64,000 bases of DNA from Heliocidaris erythrogramma (taxonomy: Eukaryota > Echinodermata > Echinoidea > Camarodonta > Echinometridae). Within the stretch, counting starts at the first letter, position 1. Every line of letters begins with the position of its first letter. A program made the translations under genes and the position numbers. This document shows, one piece after another, positions 36,301-51,300 of this stretch. The DNA is taken from NCBI GenBank assembly GCA_025617745.1, contig CM046868.1, forward strand, positions 15,938,615 through 16,002,614, given 5' to 3'. A model generated the notes under the pieces. It did not search any database and was not told where the DNA came from. It worked only from the letters and a program-made list of their open reading frames with translations.

Positions 36301-39300
36301 TTTTCTATCCAATATGCTGCTATCATGCTTTGTTTTGTTTGTTTGTTTTGATGATAATCCTATTATGTCAGGATTTTACATCAATAAATTTGAATTTAAA
36401 TTTGAAATTGTACTGGACACCTCTCCGCCGCCCCCCCCCCCCCCCCTTGCCAGCTTATTTTCTTTTTCTTTTTTTTTTTTGTCTAAATGTTTTAGTAATG
36501 GACCCCACCCCCTTTATCCTTGAGCTGCCCCTGATATTACCGTGGAAATGTGCCAGGTTTCAATTATTGCCTAACAGCAAGTATTCAGAGTAGAATAGCA
36601 ATTGTTTCATCCCCAAAATGATACAAAATCTTTACATGTATAACAATCGCACTAGAGTGTTACAAACGGCTGACAGAACTAGTTTCAAGCCGGTCAAACT
36701 ACATGTATAAAATTGCTTTATAGGTACATGTAGCTGATTCTAATTTTGGTGGTGATTTATTTACAAAATAATTTACTTTTAACAATAATAAATCATGACA
36801 TTTTTAGTTGCCACCTTAAAGATCACATTGCAAGAAAATTCCATCAAAATAAATATTGGCTTAATACTTATTATTGCATAGATGGCATAAATTATACAAG
36901 GTTATCCAAATTCAACGCTTGGAAACATTTGAATTAATGATTATTATCAATTATAAAACGGTAAAATACAACCCCCGATATAGCAGCTGAAGAGCTCCTT
37001 GAACGCTGCTGAGATGTGTGACGACACACGAAGGACCAGTCCTGTCTAAGCAGACGATGTCCCATAACATCTTACACATTTTTCAGTGCCTGTTTTGTCA
37101 TCTCCTCTTCACTTATTTCTCTTACTTGACTAGCGTCAGTCTTAATGTTAGTCTGTTGCCTCACTCTTAACTTCGTGTATGGTATTATTTTGATGAAAAA
37201 TGCAGCGTTAAAAAAATAAAGGAATCAGTCACTTGTAAACAAAATAAGACGCCATTGTATTTTCAGCTGCTTGCACCGGGGCATGTTCGGCGTTTCAAGA
37301 GGGAACGAATACAATCTGTGATATTATTCGGAGGGCTTTTCAATTTGAAAGTGGGGTCTATTTCATTGATCATTGACCCTTCTCCTGTGTATTTACTATC
37401 AAACTGTTTTAGTTATCAGAATCAGTTCACTTTCCCTTTTAGAATGGTGTGAAATAAGGTCATGTTTAAATGTACCAAACTCTTTATAATTTGATAAATA
37501 ATTGCATTGCAGTTACGTTTATTCATTATAGGACGTCGTCTGCTTAAGCAGGATTGGTCCCTAGTGTGACGATATCAAAACTTCGCTATATTTCTGGCGA
37601 ATCCTCTGATATTCCAGATGCTGAGAAGAGCTTTTATTTGTGTTGTTTTTATAATCATCATATACGCAGTTGACATAAAACTTATACGATTGCCATCTGT
37701 AAGCTTCCCAGTTTCTAGTGATACATTAATTGCCATAATTGCCATGATTTTCTTTAGATAGCTACTTTAAGACACAAATGCATGGCATTTAGGATGCCAA
37801 TGTGATTTAGGTGGTCTGTAGCACTTGAGCAATTAAACACTCTGAAACCTGCATCATATTTAAAAAAGTATTTGTCAGAGGCATCCAATTTCTAGGAACC
37901 TCAAATTGAACACTTTGATACTACATACCTGAATGGCTCTTTGCAGGAGCAATGTGAGGTGACATCTGTAAGGAAGAAACAGATTGGACAGATATAAAAA
38001 TGAAACTTGTTTTGTATTTTCAATTGACACTTGTAAGTTTTTTAACACATTGATGTTATTTGGTAAAAAAAAAGAAAAGTTGCATTCAAACAACTTACAA
38101 TATTTGCAATAAATCAATACCAGAAAGCTTCTGTGCAAAGCCAATTACTAATACAATTTGTGCATACATATGCAGATAAAGGTCATTTGTACCGAATACA
38201 ATTGACTTTTATACACTGTCATTTTGTACCCACCACAATGCGCGCACCGGTATGATTTTACATGTTACATAGTGCGTCCACCAAAACAAATACGCGTGCA
38301 TGTACAAATTGGGTCATTTAAGGATCATTTGTACCATGAACTAATTACTAACTGGCTTATTACATGATCAATTAAAACCAATGAGAGAAATACACAACTA
38401 TTTCAGGTCTCCTTCAACAAAGAAAAATTGACATACATGTTTTGGCATAGTAAGTTCTTCAGTTTCCCAGTGAATATATGATTGGTCAAATGCCCAAGAT
38501 ATATATACATGTACATTCTAAAATCAGTTTGTCTATCGCCATTTCTTCCATCAAAAATTTTGTCAAATAATCATTTTTTTTTAATGGCAATAAATCAAAC
38601 CTTATACCATATGTGATCAATTAAACCAACAAACAAAATACATGTCACCTACAACTCTTCAGGTCTCCTTCAACAAATAAAAATACAAAAATACAAAATT
38701 GACAAACTAGACTAGTTTGCTTTACAGTTTACCACTGAATATGAATAATCAGCATACAAGAAGTTTTTGTTAAAATATTGATTGTTTTTATAATGACTAA
38801 TGATTTTCAATTTACATGAACCAAAAAAAAATATTTTTCTTGTAACCTAATAAAAAACATAATTTTTATCATAGAAAACATAATGAATTGTTAACAAATA
38901 ACCAACCAATAAAAACTAGAAATATCACTGAAGATGATGATTAATACCCCCGCCCCGTGACAACAGCCTTTCTTGACTTTTGGTCGAAAACTGAGGAAGT
39001 AGTTCGATCCGCAAGATTTTTCCCTGATTTACTGCCATAGATATGCCGTTTCCATGGCAACGCAGCTTCCGACACATCAAAAAAATATGTTGTACACATC
39101 TTCCCAGTAAGACCAATGTGTGTACCAAATTTCATGACTTTCGGTCAAAAACTGAGGAAGTAGTTTGATCCGCAAGGTGTTTCCTTGATTTTCTGCCATA
39201 AATATGCCGTTACCATGGCAACGCAGATTCCGACTCATCCGAAAAATATGTCTTGCACATCTTCCCATCAAGAACAATGTGTGTACCAAATTTCATGACT

Positions 39301-42300
39301 TTCGGTCAAAAACTGACGAAGTAGTTTGATCCGCAATGTGTTTCCTTGATTTTCTGCCATAAATATGCCGTTACCATGGCAACGCAGATTCTGACTCATC
39401 CGAAAAATATGTCTTGCACATCTTCCCATCAAGACCAATGTGTGTACCAAATTTCATGACTTTCGGTCAAAAACTGAGGAAGTAGTTCGATCCGCAAGAT
39501 TTTTCCCTGATTTACTGCCATAGATATGCCGTTACCATGGCAACGCAGATTCCGACCCCATCAAGACCAATGTGTGTACCAAATTTCATGACTTTCGGTC
39601 AAAAACTGACGAAGTAGTTCGATCCGCAAGGTGTTTCTTTGATTTTCTGCCATAAATATGCCGTTACCATGGCAACGCAGATTCTGACTCATCCGAAAAA
39701 TATGTCTAGCACATCTTCTCACGAAGACCAATGTGTGTACCAAATTTCATGACTTTCGGTCAAAAACTGAGGAAGTAGTTTGATCCGCAATGTGTTTCCT
39801 TGATTTTCTGCCATAAATATGCCGTTACCATGGCAACGCAGATTCCGACTCATCCGAAAAATATGTCTTGCACATCTTCCCATCAAGACCAATGTGTGTA
39901 CCAAATTTCATGACTTTCGCCTGTAATCAAGCTACTGTGGAAGTTATAAACTGATTCAGCGGACCCAGGTTCGAGACTGAGTCACGTCTTTTGGATGGTG
40001 ACGTTAAAGGTCGGTGCCCAGAATTAAATATTCATATCTGATTGATACAAGTCTGTAAAAACCCAATTACATACACACACAAAATACAGAATAAATTAAT
40101 TGATAAAGGAGCTACACTGTATAATTGTTTGTTTGTTAGTACGAAGATGTTCATTATCGTGGTGATAAAATGTGGTGATAAAATAAGGAGAGAAGAATTT
40201 GATCTGTTGTCTCACGATGTAGCAAACATAGGAGAGATGCACAACGTTTCGGATGCAACTACTATCCTTCATCAGGCAATGAAGACAAACTCTGCTGCGC
40301 ACGTGTTATACTGTATAGCGCTGGCGGGGGTTCGAGGAACCCAGGGGGGTGCTATTATTTGGCACCACTGGTGCGGAAGCCGCGCTGCCATTGTTATTGC
40401 ATAGATGGCATATATATTATACAAGGTTATCCAAATTCAACGCTTGGAAACATTTGAATTAATGATTATTATCAATTATAAAACGGTAAAATACAACCCC
40501 CGATAAAGCAGCTGAAGAGCTCCTTGAACGCTGCTGAGATGTGTGACGACACACGAAGGACCAGTCCTGTCTAAGCAGACGATGTCTGCTTAGAAAATGC
40601 AAATTTCATGCAAATTTCATGCAAATTTCATGACTTTCGGTCAAAAACTGAGGAAGTAGTTTGATCCGCAATGTGTTTCCTTGATTTTCTGCCATAAATA
40701 TGCCGTTACCATGGCAACGCAGATTCCGACTCATCCGAAAAATATGTCTTGCACATCTTCCCATCAAGACCAATGTGTGTACCAAATTTCATGACTTTCG
40801 CCTGTAATCAAGCTACTGTGGAAGTTATAAACTGATTCAGCGGACCCAGGTTCGAGACTGAGTCACGTCTTTTGGATGGTGACGTTAAAGGTCGGTGCCC
40901 AGAATTAAATATTCATATCTGATTGATACAAGTCTGTAAAAACCCAACTACATACACACACAAAATACAGAATAAATTAATTGATAAAGGAGCTACACTG
41001 TATAATTGTTTGTTTGTTAGTACGAAGATGTTCATTATCGTGGTGATAAAATGTGGTGATAAAATAAGGAGAGAAGAATTTGATCTGTTGTCTCACGATG
41101 TAGCAAACATAGGAGAGATGCACAACGTTTCGGATGCAACTACTATCCTTCATCAGGCAATGAAGACAAACTCTGCTGCGCACGTGTTATACTGTATAGC
41201 GCTGGCGGGGGTTCGAGGAACCCAGGGGGGTGCTATTATTTGGCACCACTGGTGCGGAAGCCGCGCTGCCATTGGCCAATCACTGAACGGGGAGCAGTGT
41301 GCGCTATTGTTTGGCTTTACTAGGCCGGACGCCGTGCTGCTATTGGCCGGTGCTGCTGGCCAATCACTGAGCGGGGTTACGCTGCTATTGTTTGGTTCCC
41401 GGGGGGGGGGGGGGGAACCACATGGCTTTTGGGAGCATGGCGTCGATTGGTGGACAGCCATTCTCCAGGGATGTCAATGCCGTTATCCCTGTTGATGTTG
41501 TTCGGATGTAAACGGATCTTAATCGCTTCCTTAACACGGCGGGGATACCAATGCTTGTCATGCGCAATGCAACTGACCTCATCCCAGTTTGGCGGATGAT
41601 CAGAGTTCCAAGCAGAATTGTTGGTGCGTCTAAGCCTAACATGCCGGCGATGTTCCAGCATACGTTCCCCTACAAGCCTACCTGTCTCACCAATGTAGAC
41701 CTTATCGCAAGTTGCGCAAGGAATCTTGTAAACAACCCCATGGTGTCTGTCAGGCACGTGCCATGTTTCTCCAGGTGCCGGCGGAGCAGGCGGGAGATAC
41801 TATCAACAAACGGAAGCACTACGGTAGACTTAAATATTGAGCTGGTTCCTCGGAAGTAGCGATCTTCTTCCTTGCGATGCGGTTAAGGAACGAGCACGAG
41901 TATCCATTAGAAATAAGAGCTGACGTGACGTGCTGCTTCTCAGATGCTGTGCATTGGGGTTTAGTTACGATGCGTGAAGCCCTGTTGTAAAGACACTTCA
42001 CTACCCCACGCTTCACGGATTTGGGATGGTGCGAATCATACGCTGGTACTGGTCTTTGTGCGTGGGCTTCCTATATACGGTAGTAGTCAGATGTCCATCG
42101 GCGTTACGATGGATCACAGTGTTGAGAAAGGCAATTCGATTCTCACTCTCAGTCTCCATGGTAAACCGAATAGAAGGTTGCTGCGCATTCATGTGTCCTA
42201 GAAGATCCTCCGTGGCAGATCTCTGTGTTATGATAAAGGTATCATCGACATAGCGCTTCCACACCCTAGGGACGCAATCGGGCGGGCATGTCATAAGCGC

Positions 42301-45300
42301 GCGTTCCTCAAAGGACTCCATGTTTAAGTTGGCAACCACTGCGGAGACCGGACTACCTATGGCTGCTCCTTCTTTTTGTTCATAGAAGCTACCATTGTAC
42401 ATTAAAGGAGAATTACGCTCAAAAATAAAGACGATAGTGTTCAAAGGTGTTATTTATTCCTACTTGTTAGACTATATGGCTTCGCGTCAAAATATACGAG
42501 ATCGATACGAATCAAGATTTTCTGAGCAAAATTTACCATCTGCTAGCAATATGTATCGTCTGCTAGGAGCACATGGGGGCTGCCATTTTGTTTATGTGTA
42601 CAAGAAGATTTTCTTAATCCAAATGCTCAATTGCCTTTTTCAAAATTAAAAACCCATTTGAGATTAAAAATATAGAATAGATATGTCAATTTATTTTTAA
42701 ACTGAAGATTTCCTTATATATTTCTGTTGAAAATCGATATTCGCTTAATAGAAATCTATTTTCTCGATACTGGACGTATGGGACGGAGCAAATTAATTCA
42801 AATTTTATGGATGCTTCTTCCCTGAGCATCTATAGCGGCAAACTATGCATTCACCTGTTTTCGGATAATGGACTTGAAAAGTCGGAATGCATGCTGCATA
42901 TATTATGTTCTGCTCTGTTTGGCAAACCCAAGAAAATAGATTTTTGTTAAGCAAAACAAGACAATTTAAAAGTATCATTATAAAGATTTAATTTTTATAA
43001 TACATGTAAACACCCACTTTATATTTTTCGTCACATATGGGATTTTAGGTAATGAAGAAAATCAATTTAGGATTTGGATTCAAAATATCTTCCTGACTGG
43101 AACATTTCTCAATGGTTCATGTACAACTCCAAATCAGCAAGAAAATGGCAGCCCCCATGTAAATGAGTAGGAGACGATACCGGGTGTTGGAATATCTTTA
43201 TTTATACCCTTTTCTGATATCTTATTAGAAAATGATTTAGGCCAATAAGTAGGAAGATATTACACCTTCCAATATAAGTAAATTTGTAATCAGGGGTTAA
43301 TTCTCCTTTAAGTACGTAGATTGCAACACAAACTTCAAGATTTCAGCGATCTGAGTCGGAGAGAGGTTAGTGCGATCAGGCAAACTATCATCTGATTCAA
43401 GCCGATGGAGAGCGGCATGTTGATGGGAACATTGGTAAACAATTATAACACATCGAAAGAGACCATAACTTCATGCTCATGTATGGTCTCGCTGCGCAAG
43501 AATTCGACAAATGACGTGGAATTGCGGACGGCGTGTCCGTTGGAACCGATAAGAGGTGAGAGAATGTCGGCAAGGAACTGCAAAGTGTTGTAAGCAAACA
43601 AGTTTTTTTGTTGTTTCTTATAAGGGCAATCCAAACTTTACACATTGTATATCCTCCTACTTTTACTAAAGTCAAACAACAAAATATTTCCCAGGATATA
43701 GTAAACCAAAAGAATATCCTCTTTCAATCTTTTAATTATGTTTGTGTACTGTCAGTGCTATACATGTGTTGCATTATCACAATATTGTTATCGGTCATTG
43801 TTTGTATGTTGTTGCTTTGTTGTTGTTTTTTACACTCATTAGCTGTTTTTGCACATTATGAGCGAAAATGTATACTGTGCTATTATTCAATAAAACACCC
43901 TACTGTGGGAGAAAAACAAATGGGGAGAAAAACAAATGGAAAAAAAAAGAAAAGAATATCCCAATATAATACTTACTTATATCAACTTCTTCTGTTTTCC
44001 TGTTAATTTGAGAATCACTGATGTTTGTTGTCTCTCTATATGTGACTTCACCAATAAGAAATCCTTCCTACAAATAATTGTAAATTAAGAACAAAAGCAA
44101 ATGTCAAAGCAAAATTGTTACTGAAAATGTGTTCATCTTTTTGGTAAGCATTGGTCAACAGTACAAACAAATATGTACTGCTTAAGTGTACCCCCCCCCC
44201 CTATTCATTTAGAACACCTTTTCTTTTTGCATTGCTCGGGGATAGTGGTTAAAACTCATTTGCACTGACCACTAGCATTGCTGGTGTGGCACTGTATGCT
44301 GAAGACGCCCGGTCCGAATGCGTGCGCGGTCCGCTTGTAGCGGTCTTGTCTAACGTATAGTGGATCTGAAAATCGCAGGAGTGTCAGTGAGACAATGACA
44401 TATCCTAGAAACTATGGGACACTTCCAGGTCTAGATTCAAGATTCAAGATAATCTATTGTCAAGTAAAAAGACAAAAAATTTGCTACAAACGCAGCCAAG
44501 GCTTTTTCAGTGAGATCGGACGATATTCAATCTACCGTGATTTTCTAATGTGATTTTCAGGAGGTTCTTTAGACTTTAAAATGGCTGCGCTATTGCAGAG
44601 CGACATTAAAAACCACTCGTAGCTACATGACTCAACTTCATGTGTAGAATCTAGGCGTCATACCCCTCACCTTTTTCAAACACCACTGCACAAAAGTCAC
44701 CAACATTCACTCAAAAACCAGCCCCAACATATCCAAGAAATACAATGAATTTAACTCACTGATGTTGGAAAAGATAATTCCAAAAATGAAATCTGTAATT
44801 TACTGTCGATTGTCGCGAAACGAGCTATCGGAGTCATTGTGTACATTTCCTAGTGGCCGCGGGCACCGACATCTCCCCAAAAGAATTTTGTCGTTAGAAA
44901 TTCGGTCCCTATCGCGTACATCGAAAAGTCCCGATTTTCTATGTGCGCGATCGTAGAGATCGATGTGCGCTTGTGATCCTGAGTTTCTTCGTGGACAAAA
45001 ATTTCGTTGGCCGATTTTAGTCCACGACACATGTATGTATGTAAACAACATGCGATCGTGAAACAAATCGGCTGGGATTTCTTCGATTTGGACATGATTT
45101 TGACTTGGGATTTTGCTGGAAATATCACAAGTTCTTCTTAACGGCAATTTGAGGTAGGAGTGAGATTTTTAAGGGCTAAATTTGAAAGTAAGTATTTAAA
45201 ATATTTATCTTATCTTCCCCCTATACCTTTAGTACATGCAACAGAAAATACCAACTATTTTATAGTAATGTACCTATGTATGAGTGCTTATGACCGTTTG

Positions 45301-48300
45301 ATGCCCTGGGTTTTAGCGGTTTAAACTTATTTTAGGTTGCTAACTTCAGCTCGTCTATGCCCTAACCCTAACCCTAGTTAGCAACCTAAAATAATTTTGA
45401 CCGCTAAAACCTAGGATTGCCGTTAGTTGTACATCATGTATGTATAAGTGGTCATTTCTGTCTAGGATAGGCACACTCATCCAACACGAGAGGGCGCATT
45501 CTCCGTGTTCATTTCTGCTGTACAAAAGTTGCGACACGCTAGATCGGTCACCTGTCCATTCGCTATCATGCACACCCCCTTCAAAGTTCCCATTCTAGGG
45601 GTAGTATATAAATCAATGGTTAAAAGAAATATGACGTCATTTTCCTTGCGACTTCAGCTTTACAATGCTAGTATTTTTCGCCGACGACGACATCATAAAC
45701 CATACGAAAATTGCGTCTGAATATGTCTATAAGTACCACTTTTGCTTCAATTTGTCCGATTTCGTGAATTCAATTGAATTATCAGACACATTACATCAAA
45801 ACACATCAGCAAGCAATGGTCATATTGACCGTTAGGAAATATACATGTGTGTATACTGGGTATTGGGGATACATATGTAATTTTGTTTCAAATGGAGGTT
45901 TTTGTGGGCAAACTGATACTTAAGTTTAAGTCTATATAGATTAATTTATAAATACGTTAATATACAAAATGTAGAAAGTTACAAAAACTTACATTTACAG
46001 CCCTCTTTTTGGTTCTTGTTACAGCAGCATTGACGATGTGACGACTGCTCTCAACGTGTTGTTTACTCTGAGGGCGCTGTACAGTATGCCGGATACGGAC
46101 ACAATATCCGGCGGACAAAAGATACGACGACGGGTGGCTATTTTCTCTCACAGACTTAGTCTTAGCTTACGAGGCAGGAAATGGCACGATATGCTTGTTG
46201 ATACAGCCCCCATGCAAGAGAGTTTAGAACTTGATGGGCTATTCAGGCACTCATCACTCCGTATTATTTTGGGGTTGTTTTCTGCTTTATTAACCATGTT
46301 ATTTTAATGTCATTTATTTTTATTTTTGATATTTATAAATGAGCTTCATGGGCGTCGCCAGGGGGTGCGGAGGGTGCGAAGGCACCCCCCCCTTTTTTTT
46401 TTTTTTTTGCTTGTCAGGGAATTATGGAGGAAACTGGACCCCCATAACTCCCCCACTGAGCGAATTTTGAATGTCTGGCGAAATTTTTTTTTTTTAAACA
46501 TAAATCATTATCATCAATGATCACTTTGAATGCTTGTACAATACAAGAACAGAAATAAATATCATCTTTATAATTATGGACTGAAATAAAACTTACACAC
46601 TACTAGTAGGCCTATTCTATTTTAGACAGCATGCTCCTGCTATCCCGAATAATCTTCCACTAGAAATAAAGTCACTTAACTCAATCAAATACATTGTATC
46701 TTTAAAAGAAAACTCAAATTCCTACTTAATGAAGCGTTTGAAATTGTGAATTCTTGATTTTACTGCTTTGTATTGTCCTGTGTTGGGGTTGTGCGGGTTT
46801 TTTTTTCAATAGAATATGTCATATATATATATTCGTAATTATTTATTCCTTTATAGTAATCTATTATCTTTTAATTTTTCTATATTATATTGAATTTTCA
46901 TTGCAACTTATTTCACCTTTATTAAGGGTATTCGTCTCAACAAATCCTTATGGCCGCCCAATTCCAATAATGCTCTATCTTGTGTTGTTATGTATTGTTT
47001 TATTGTCTTATTATATTACCTTATTCTGTACTCTTGATGGACTTATAATGATTTTGTTATTCTGTCAGGATTGTATTCTTTTGTTGTTTTTTTTTATTTT
47101 ATTGAATTTGAATAAAAATTGAATTGAATTGAATTGACTGTCTTATCTTATATTTTGATGACGATACATTTCCAGTCTCAGAAAGTGCCAAGATTTATAA
47201 ATTGGTAAGTTGATAAATATTAGGACGAACCCTGGTACTTAAGTTATGTACTACAAGCACCCTCAACCCAAGCTTTTGCCTAAATTAGAGGTATATCCTC
47301 TAAAACACGCACACACACACACACACACCTTTAATCTTTTTAACAGAATTACCCACACACTGTCAGTTGCACAGCATCAAAGCTGGTGACATAGTGAGTT
47401 GCAGTGCTGGCCTATAAGTAGATTTTAAGAAGAGGGGACCATAGCTCAACACACACTCTAACAAATATTTTGTTTCTGCGACTTCAAAAATGTGTGTTCA
47501 AATCATCATTCACAACCCCTAAATTTCCCCTCGGGAGTCCTTAAATTGCAGCAGAAAGCATCTAGATTTTAAAATTTTCAGGGTTGAGAAATACATCTAG
47601 CCCGCTACTAATTGGGGGGGGGGGGCAAAGTGTGAAGTACATGTCTACATTTGACCCCATGAAATCTAGTAAGCTGGCAACCCCAAAAAAATCTCACTAC
47701 CCCCCCCCCCCCCCTCAATGAGCAACTTTTGGAGGGCTGGGAAAAAATGTCACCCCCCCTCCGAGAGACTTTTGAAGGGCTGGCGAGAAGAAAGAAATAC
47801 GGATCTTCCTCTCTTCCGCTCCTGATCATTTCCTTGTAAGTTTGGCCCCTCTTGACGCCAAGGTCCAGTTACGCCACTGCATCTAACTACATATGCCCTA
47901 AACAAACAAAAAATTCCTTTGTATAAACAAGGAGGTACGAACAAGCGCTTGGTATAAACAGTGCCGGATCTAGGAGTTTGTGAGGGAAAGGCATATTCTG
48001 AAATTTTCTGACCAAGTACTGAGAACTGAGAAAAAAGGTTAGCAGCATTTTGGGGTGTCTTCTACCTCCGAATTCTCTGACAAGCGAAACAAAAAAAAAA
48101 AAAAATCATTTTTTGGTCTCTTTTATTTCCAGGGGAGGGGGCTGGGCCCCATGGATCCGTGTAATGGGGGCGGGGGAGGTGATGACCTGGGCGAGGGAGC
48201 GAAGTCTAAGGATTATGGCGCCCGGGGCAAAAAGTGAAGTTACAGTGTCGGGGGGGGGGGGGGGGACTTTTCCATTTAAAATTTTTTTTTTTTTGACGGG

Positions 48301-51300
48301 GGGGGGGGGATATATATATCCATGACCATGAAGCTATTAACTCATTAACAACCACCAAAGCTGTGTTGACAACAGGTAAACAACGAGGTGGAGATCAAGG
48401 AAGCGATCGCGCCTTTACCATTACGAGCACTGAGGGCTCCCTTCATCATATCGTTAAAAAATAGAAAATGGAGGCACTGACCAGATGCCGATAGGAGATT
48501 TCGCCAGAAGTTCCACTAAATTTCAGGAAACCCACTCCAAAGGTCACAAAACAAACTGGTAAGTTTTAATCATCATTTATTTGACATATATCCATAGCAT
48601 TACATATAATTTTATTTCCTATTTTGAACAAAACAGACACGAAAATATACAGTGATGCATTATTAGTATTGTGATGTGTGTTGGCTGCGTTCCTACACAG
48701 TCGGCAATGGCGTGTGCCTATGAGTGCATCAAAAGTACATATTCTACTATAAAATTTAAATTGTAAGGATTGATTTGATACCAAATTCGTGACGGTTCTT
48801 TCTGCCACTAACTGCCAAGACAGCTCAAAAAAAACCCTTGTCAGCCAGTTTCGCGGGGAATTTTCCACCATTGCACGCACTCCGCTGTATATATATATAC
48901 AGTGGAGTTCGCGCGGGCAGCGCAGATTTGGAGCGCCTGCAAAGGCATTTTTCTACATTGCAATGTGTAGTCCCGTATATTGACGAATTTGAACCGAATG
49001 CAACACGCGCATGCGCACTGATCAGCTGATTTCTCGGACATAAAAAATGCCAACGAATTTGCCGACTGCCCACTCATAGCTACATTCCTATACTTCGTGT
49101 GTATAATGTAGGCAGTCATACACCTCAACTTTTTAAAACACCACTGCACAAAAGTCACAAACATTCACTCAAAATCGGCATTTCATTTACAAAAACCGAC
49201 CACAAAATATCTAAGAAATACAATAAATTCAACTCACCGATGTTGGAAAAGATATTTCCAAAAATCAAATCCGTAATTTACTGTTGATTCTCGCGAAACG
49301 AGCTATCGGAGTCATTGTGTACATTTCCTGGTCGCCGCGGGCGCTGACATCTCCCCAAAAGAGTTTTGTCCTTAAAAATTCGGTCCCTGTGGCATACACG
49401 GAAAAGTCCCGATTTTCTGTGTGCGCGATCGTAAAGATCGATGTGCGCTGTTTCTTCGTGGACAAAAATTTTATTGGCCGATTTTAGTCTAAGACATGGG
49501 CAGTATGTAAACAACACGCGATCGCGAAACAAATCGGCGGGGATTTCTCCGGTTTTGGACAAGATTTTGACTTTGGATTTTGCTGAAAATATCAAAAGTT
49601 CTTCCTAACGGCCATTTGAGGTAGGAGTGAGATTTTTAAGGGCTGAATTTGAAAGCAAGTATTTAAAATATTTATCTTATTTTCCCCCCATACCTTTACT
49701 ACACGCGACAGAAAATACCAACTATTTTTGCATGTTGTATTCGTAGTGGTCAATATGACCACTATTCGTGGTGTGATCTCCACCTCGTTGTTTACCTGTT
49801 GTTAAGACAGCTTGGGGGTTGTTAATGAGTTTAGTCTAGCGATAAGGCTTCTCATCGTGCATTCTCTACATTCTGTATTCCTTCGTGCAAGGATATTAAG
49901 CAAAGTGCTTTAACGGCGAGGAGCAATAATTGAAAAAGTTTTTGGGAGAGAACGGCCACCCGTCGTAATATCGACCTTGTCCGTATAGCTTGTGTGCGTA
50001 ACATTCTGTGTACGTATCTATGGTGCTTAACCATATAGAGCGGCCTCACTAGTGCGCAACATATTGAGAGCAGTCGTCATACGTATGGATGTCTCTGTAA
50101 CAACTACGAAAAAGAAGGCTGTAAATGTAAGTTTTTATAACTTTCTACATTTTGTATCTTAACGAACTTAGAAATTAATATATATAGAATAAATCCTAAG
50201 TATCAGTTTGCCCACAAAAACCTCCATTTGAAACAAAATTACGTCTGTATCCCCAATACCCAGTATACACACATGTATATTTCCTAATGGTCAATATCAC
50301 TCATAGCTACATTCCTATACTTCGTGTGTATAATGTAGGCAGTCATACACCTCAACTTTTTAAAACACCACTGCACAAAAGACACCAACATTCACTCAAA
50401 ATCGGCATTTAATTTACAAAAACCGACCCCAAAATATTCAAGAAATACAATAAATTCAACTCACAGATGTTGGAAAATATATTTCCAAAAATGAAATCCG
50501 TAATTTACTGTTGATTCTCGCGAAACGAGCTATCGGAGTCATTGTTAGGCACAACCACGGGCGCTAGATGGCGCTATCGCGCAAGTGCACAGATAGTCAA
50601 TGCGTGATTCGGCCCGCTATGCATGCACACACTTCCGATACCGCCTGTGTTAAGCGAATGACAGGCGAATGAATCTGAGATTTTTTCTTTCTGTGATTGG
50701 TCCCCCTATGTTTATCAATGACGTATTCTGAATGTCTGCAAGTTTACCGTTCAGGGGATGCCCTATACATCCCACCAAACCCAGGATTTTTTCCCTGAAG
50801 GACAAACAAAGTGGCGGTATGTATGCAATTTTAGGCATTTTTATTAAGCCTGAGTTGAATCGATTGGTTAGCCGGTGTTCGATCGAAGACATCGAATCCC
50901 GAATACGTTTTGGCAAATTCGGTGCATCGATTTGTAGTCCGCCAGATTTTTGACTACCGTAGCCGCCATGAAAAAATCAAATAAAAAAAGAAACTCCGTA
51001 ACGTACAGCATATATACTAGCAGAGAACGTGAAGGCGACTTCAAAGTTCAAACTGTTGGCTAACTTTCGCTAATTCGCTGGCGGAGGACGTCGCGCTTTA
51101 CCTTTGCTTTCTCTATGGAAAAATCGTTTTGTCGTTACGAACTGAAGTTTACGATAATTTTCTTGCACTCTCTCTGCATTGTCAATTTGACAATTGTATA
51201 ATTGAACATGATAAATACGGGCATGAGTACGAGTGTTCCTACTTAATTTGCAATAACTAATATCACACTCTCATCAAATTGGCAATTACTTCTGAATGAT

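Noticed and set aside
38925-39904. Series of 60-70-codon minus-strand frames, and a CRISPR-like appearance
   Set aside because: A 161-bp tandem array repeated without distinct spacers in a eukaryotic intron; the frames copy the unit and have no start context or splice partners.
40923-41495. 190-codon plus-strand frame
   Set aside because: It runs antisense through the Penelope 3' tail and the duplication, is shared with copy 1 only because of the duplication, and shows no domain.
44800-45147. 115-codon minus-strand frame with similar frames at 49278-49595 and 52332-52550
   Set aside because: The nucleotide block is shared but the copies use different frames after indels, which argues against coding.
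48838-49164. Overlapping frames around a TA palindrome
   Set aside because: Frames on both strands overlap and are not conserved in the other copies of the mosaic repeat.
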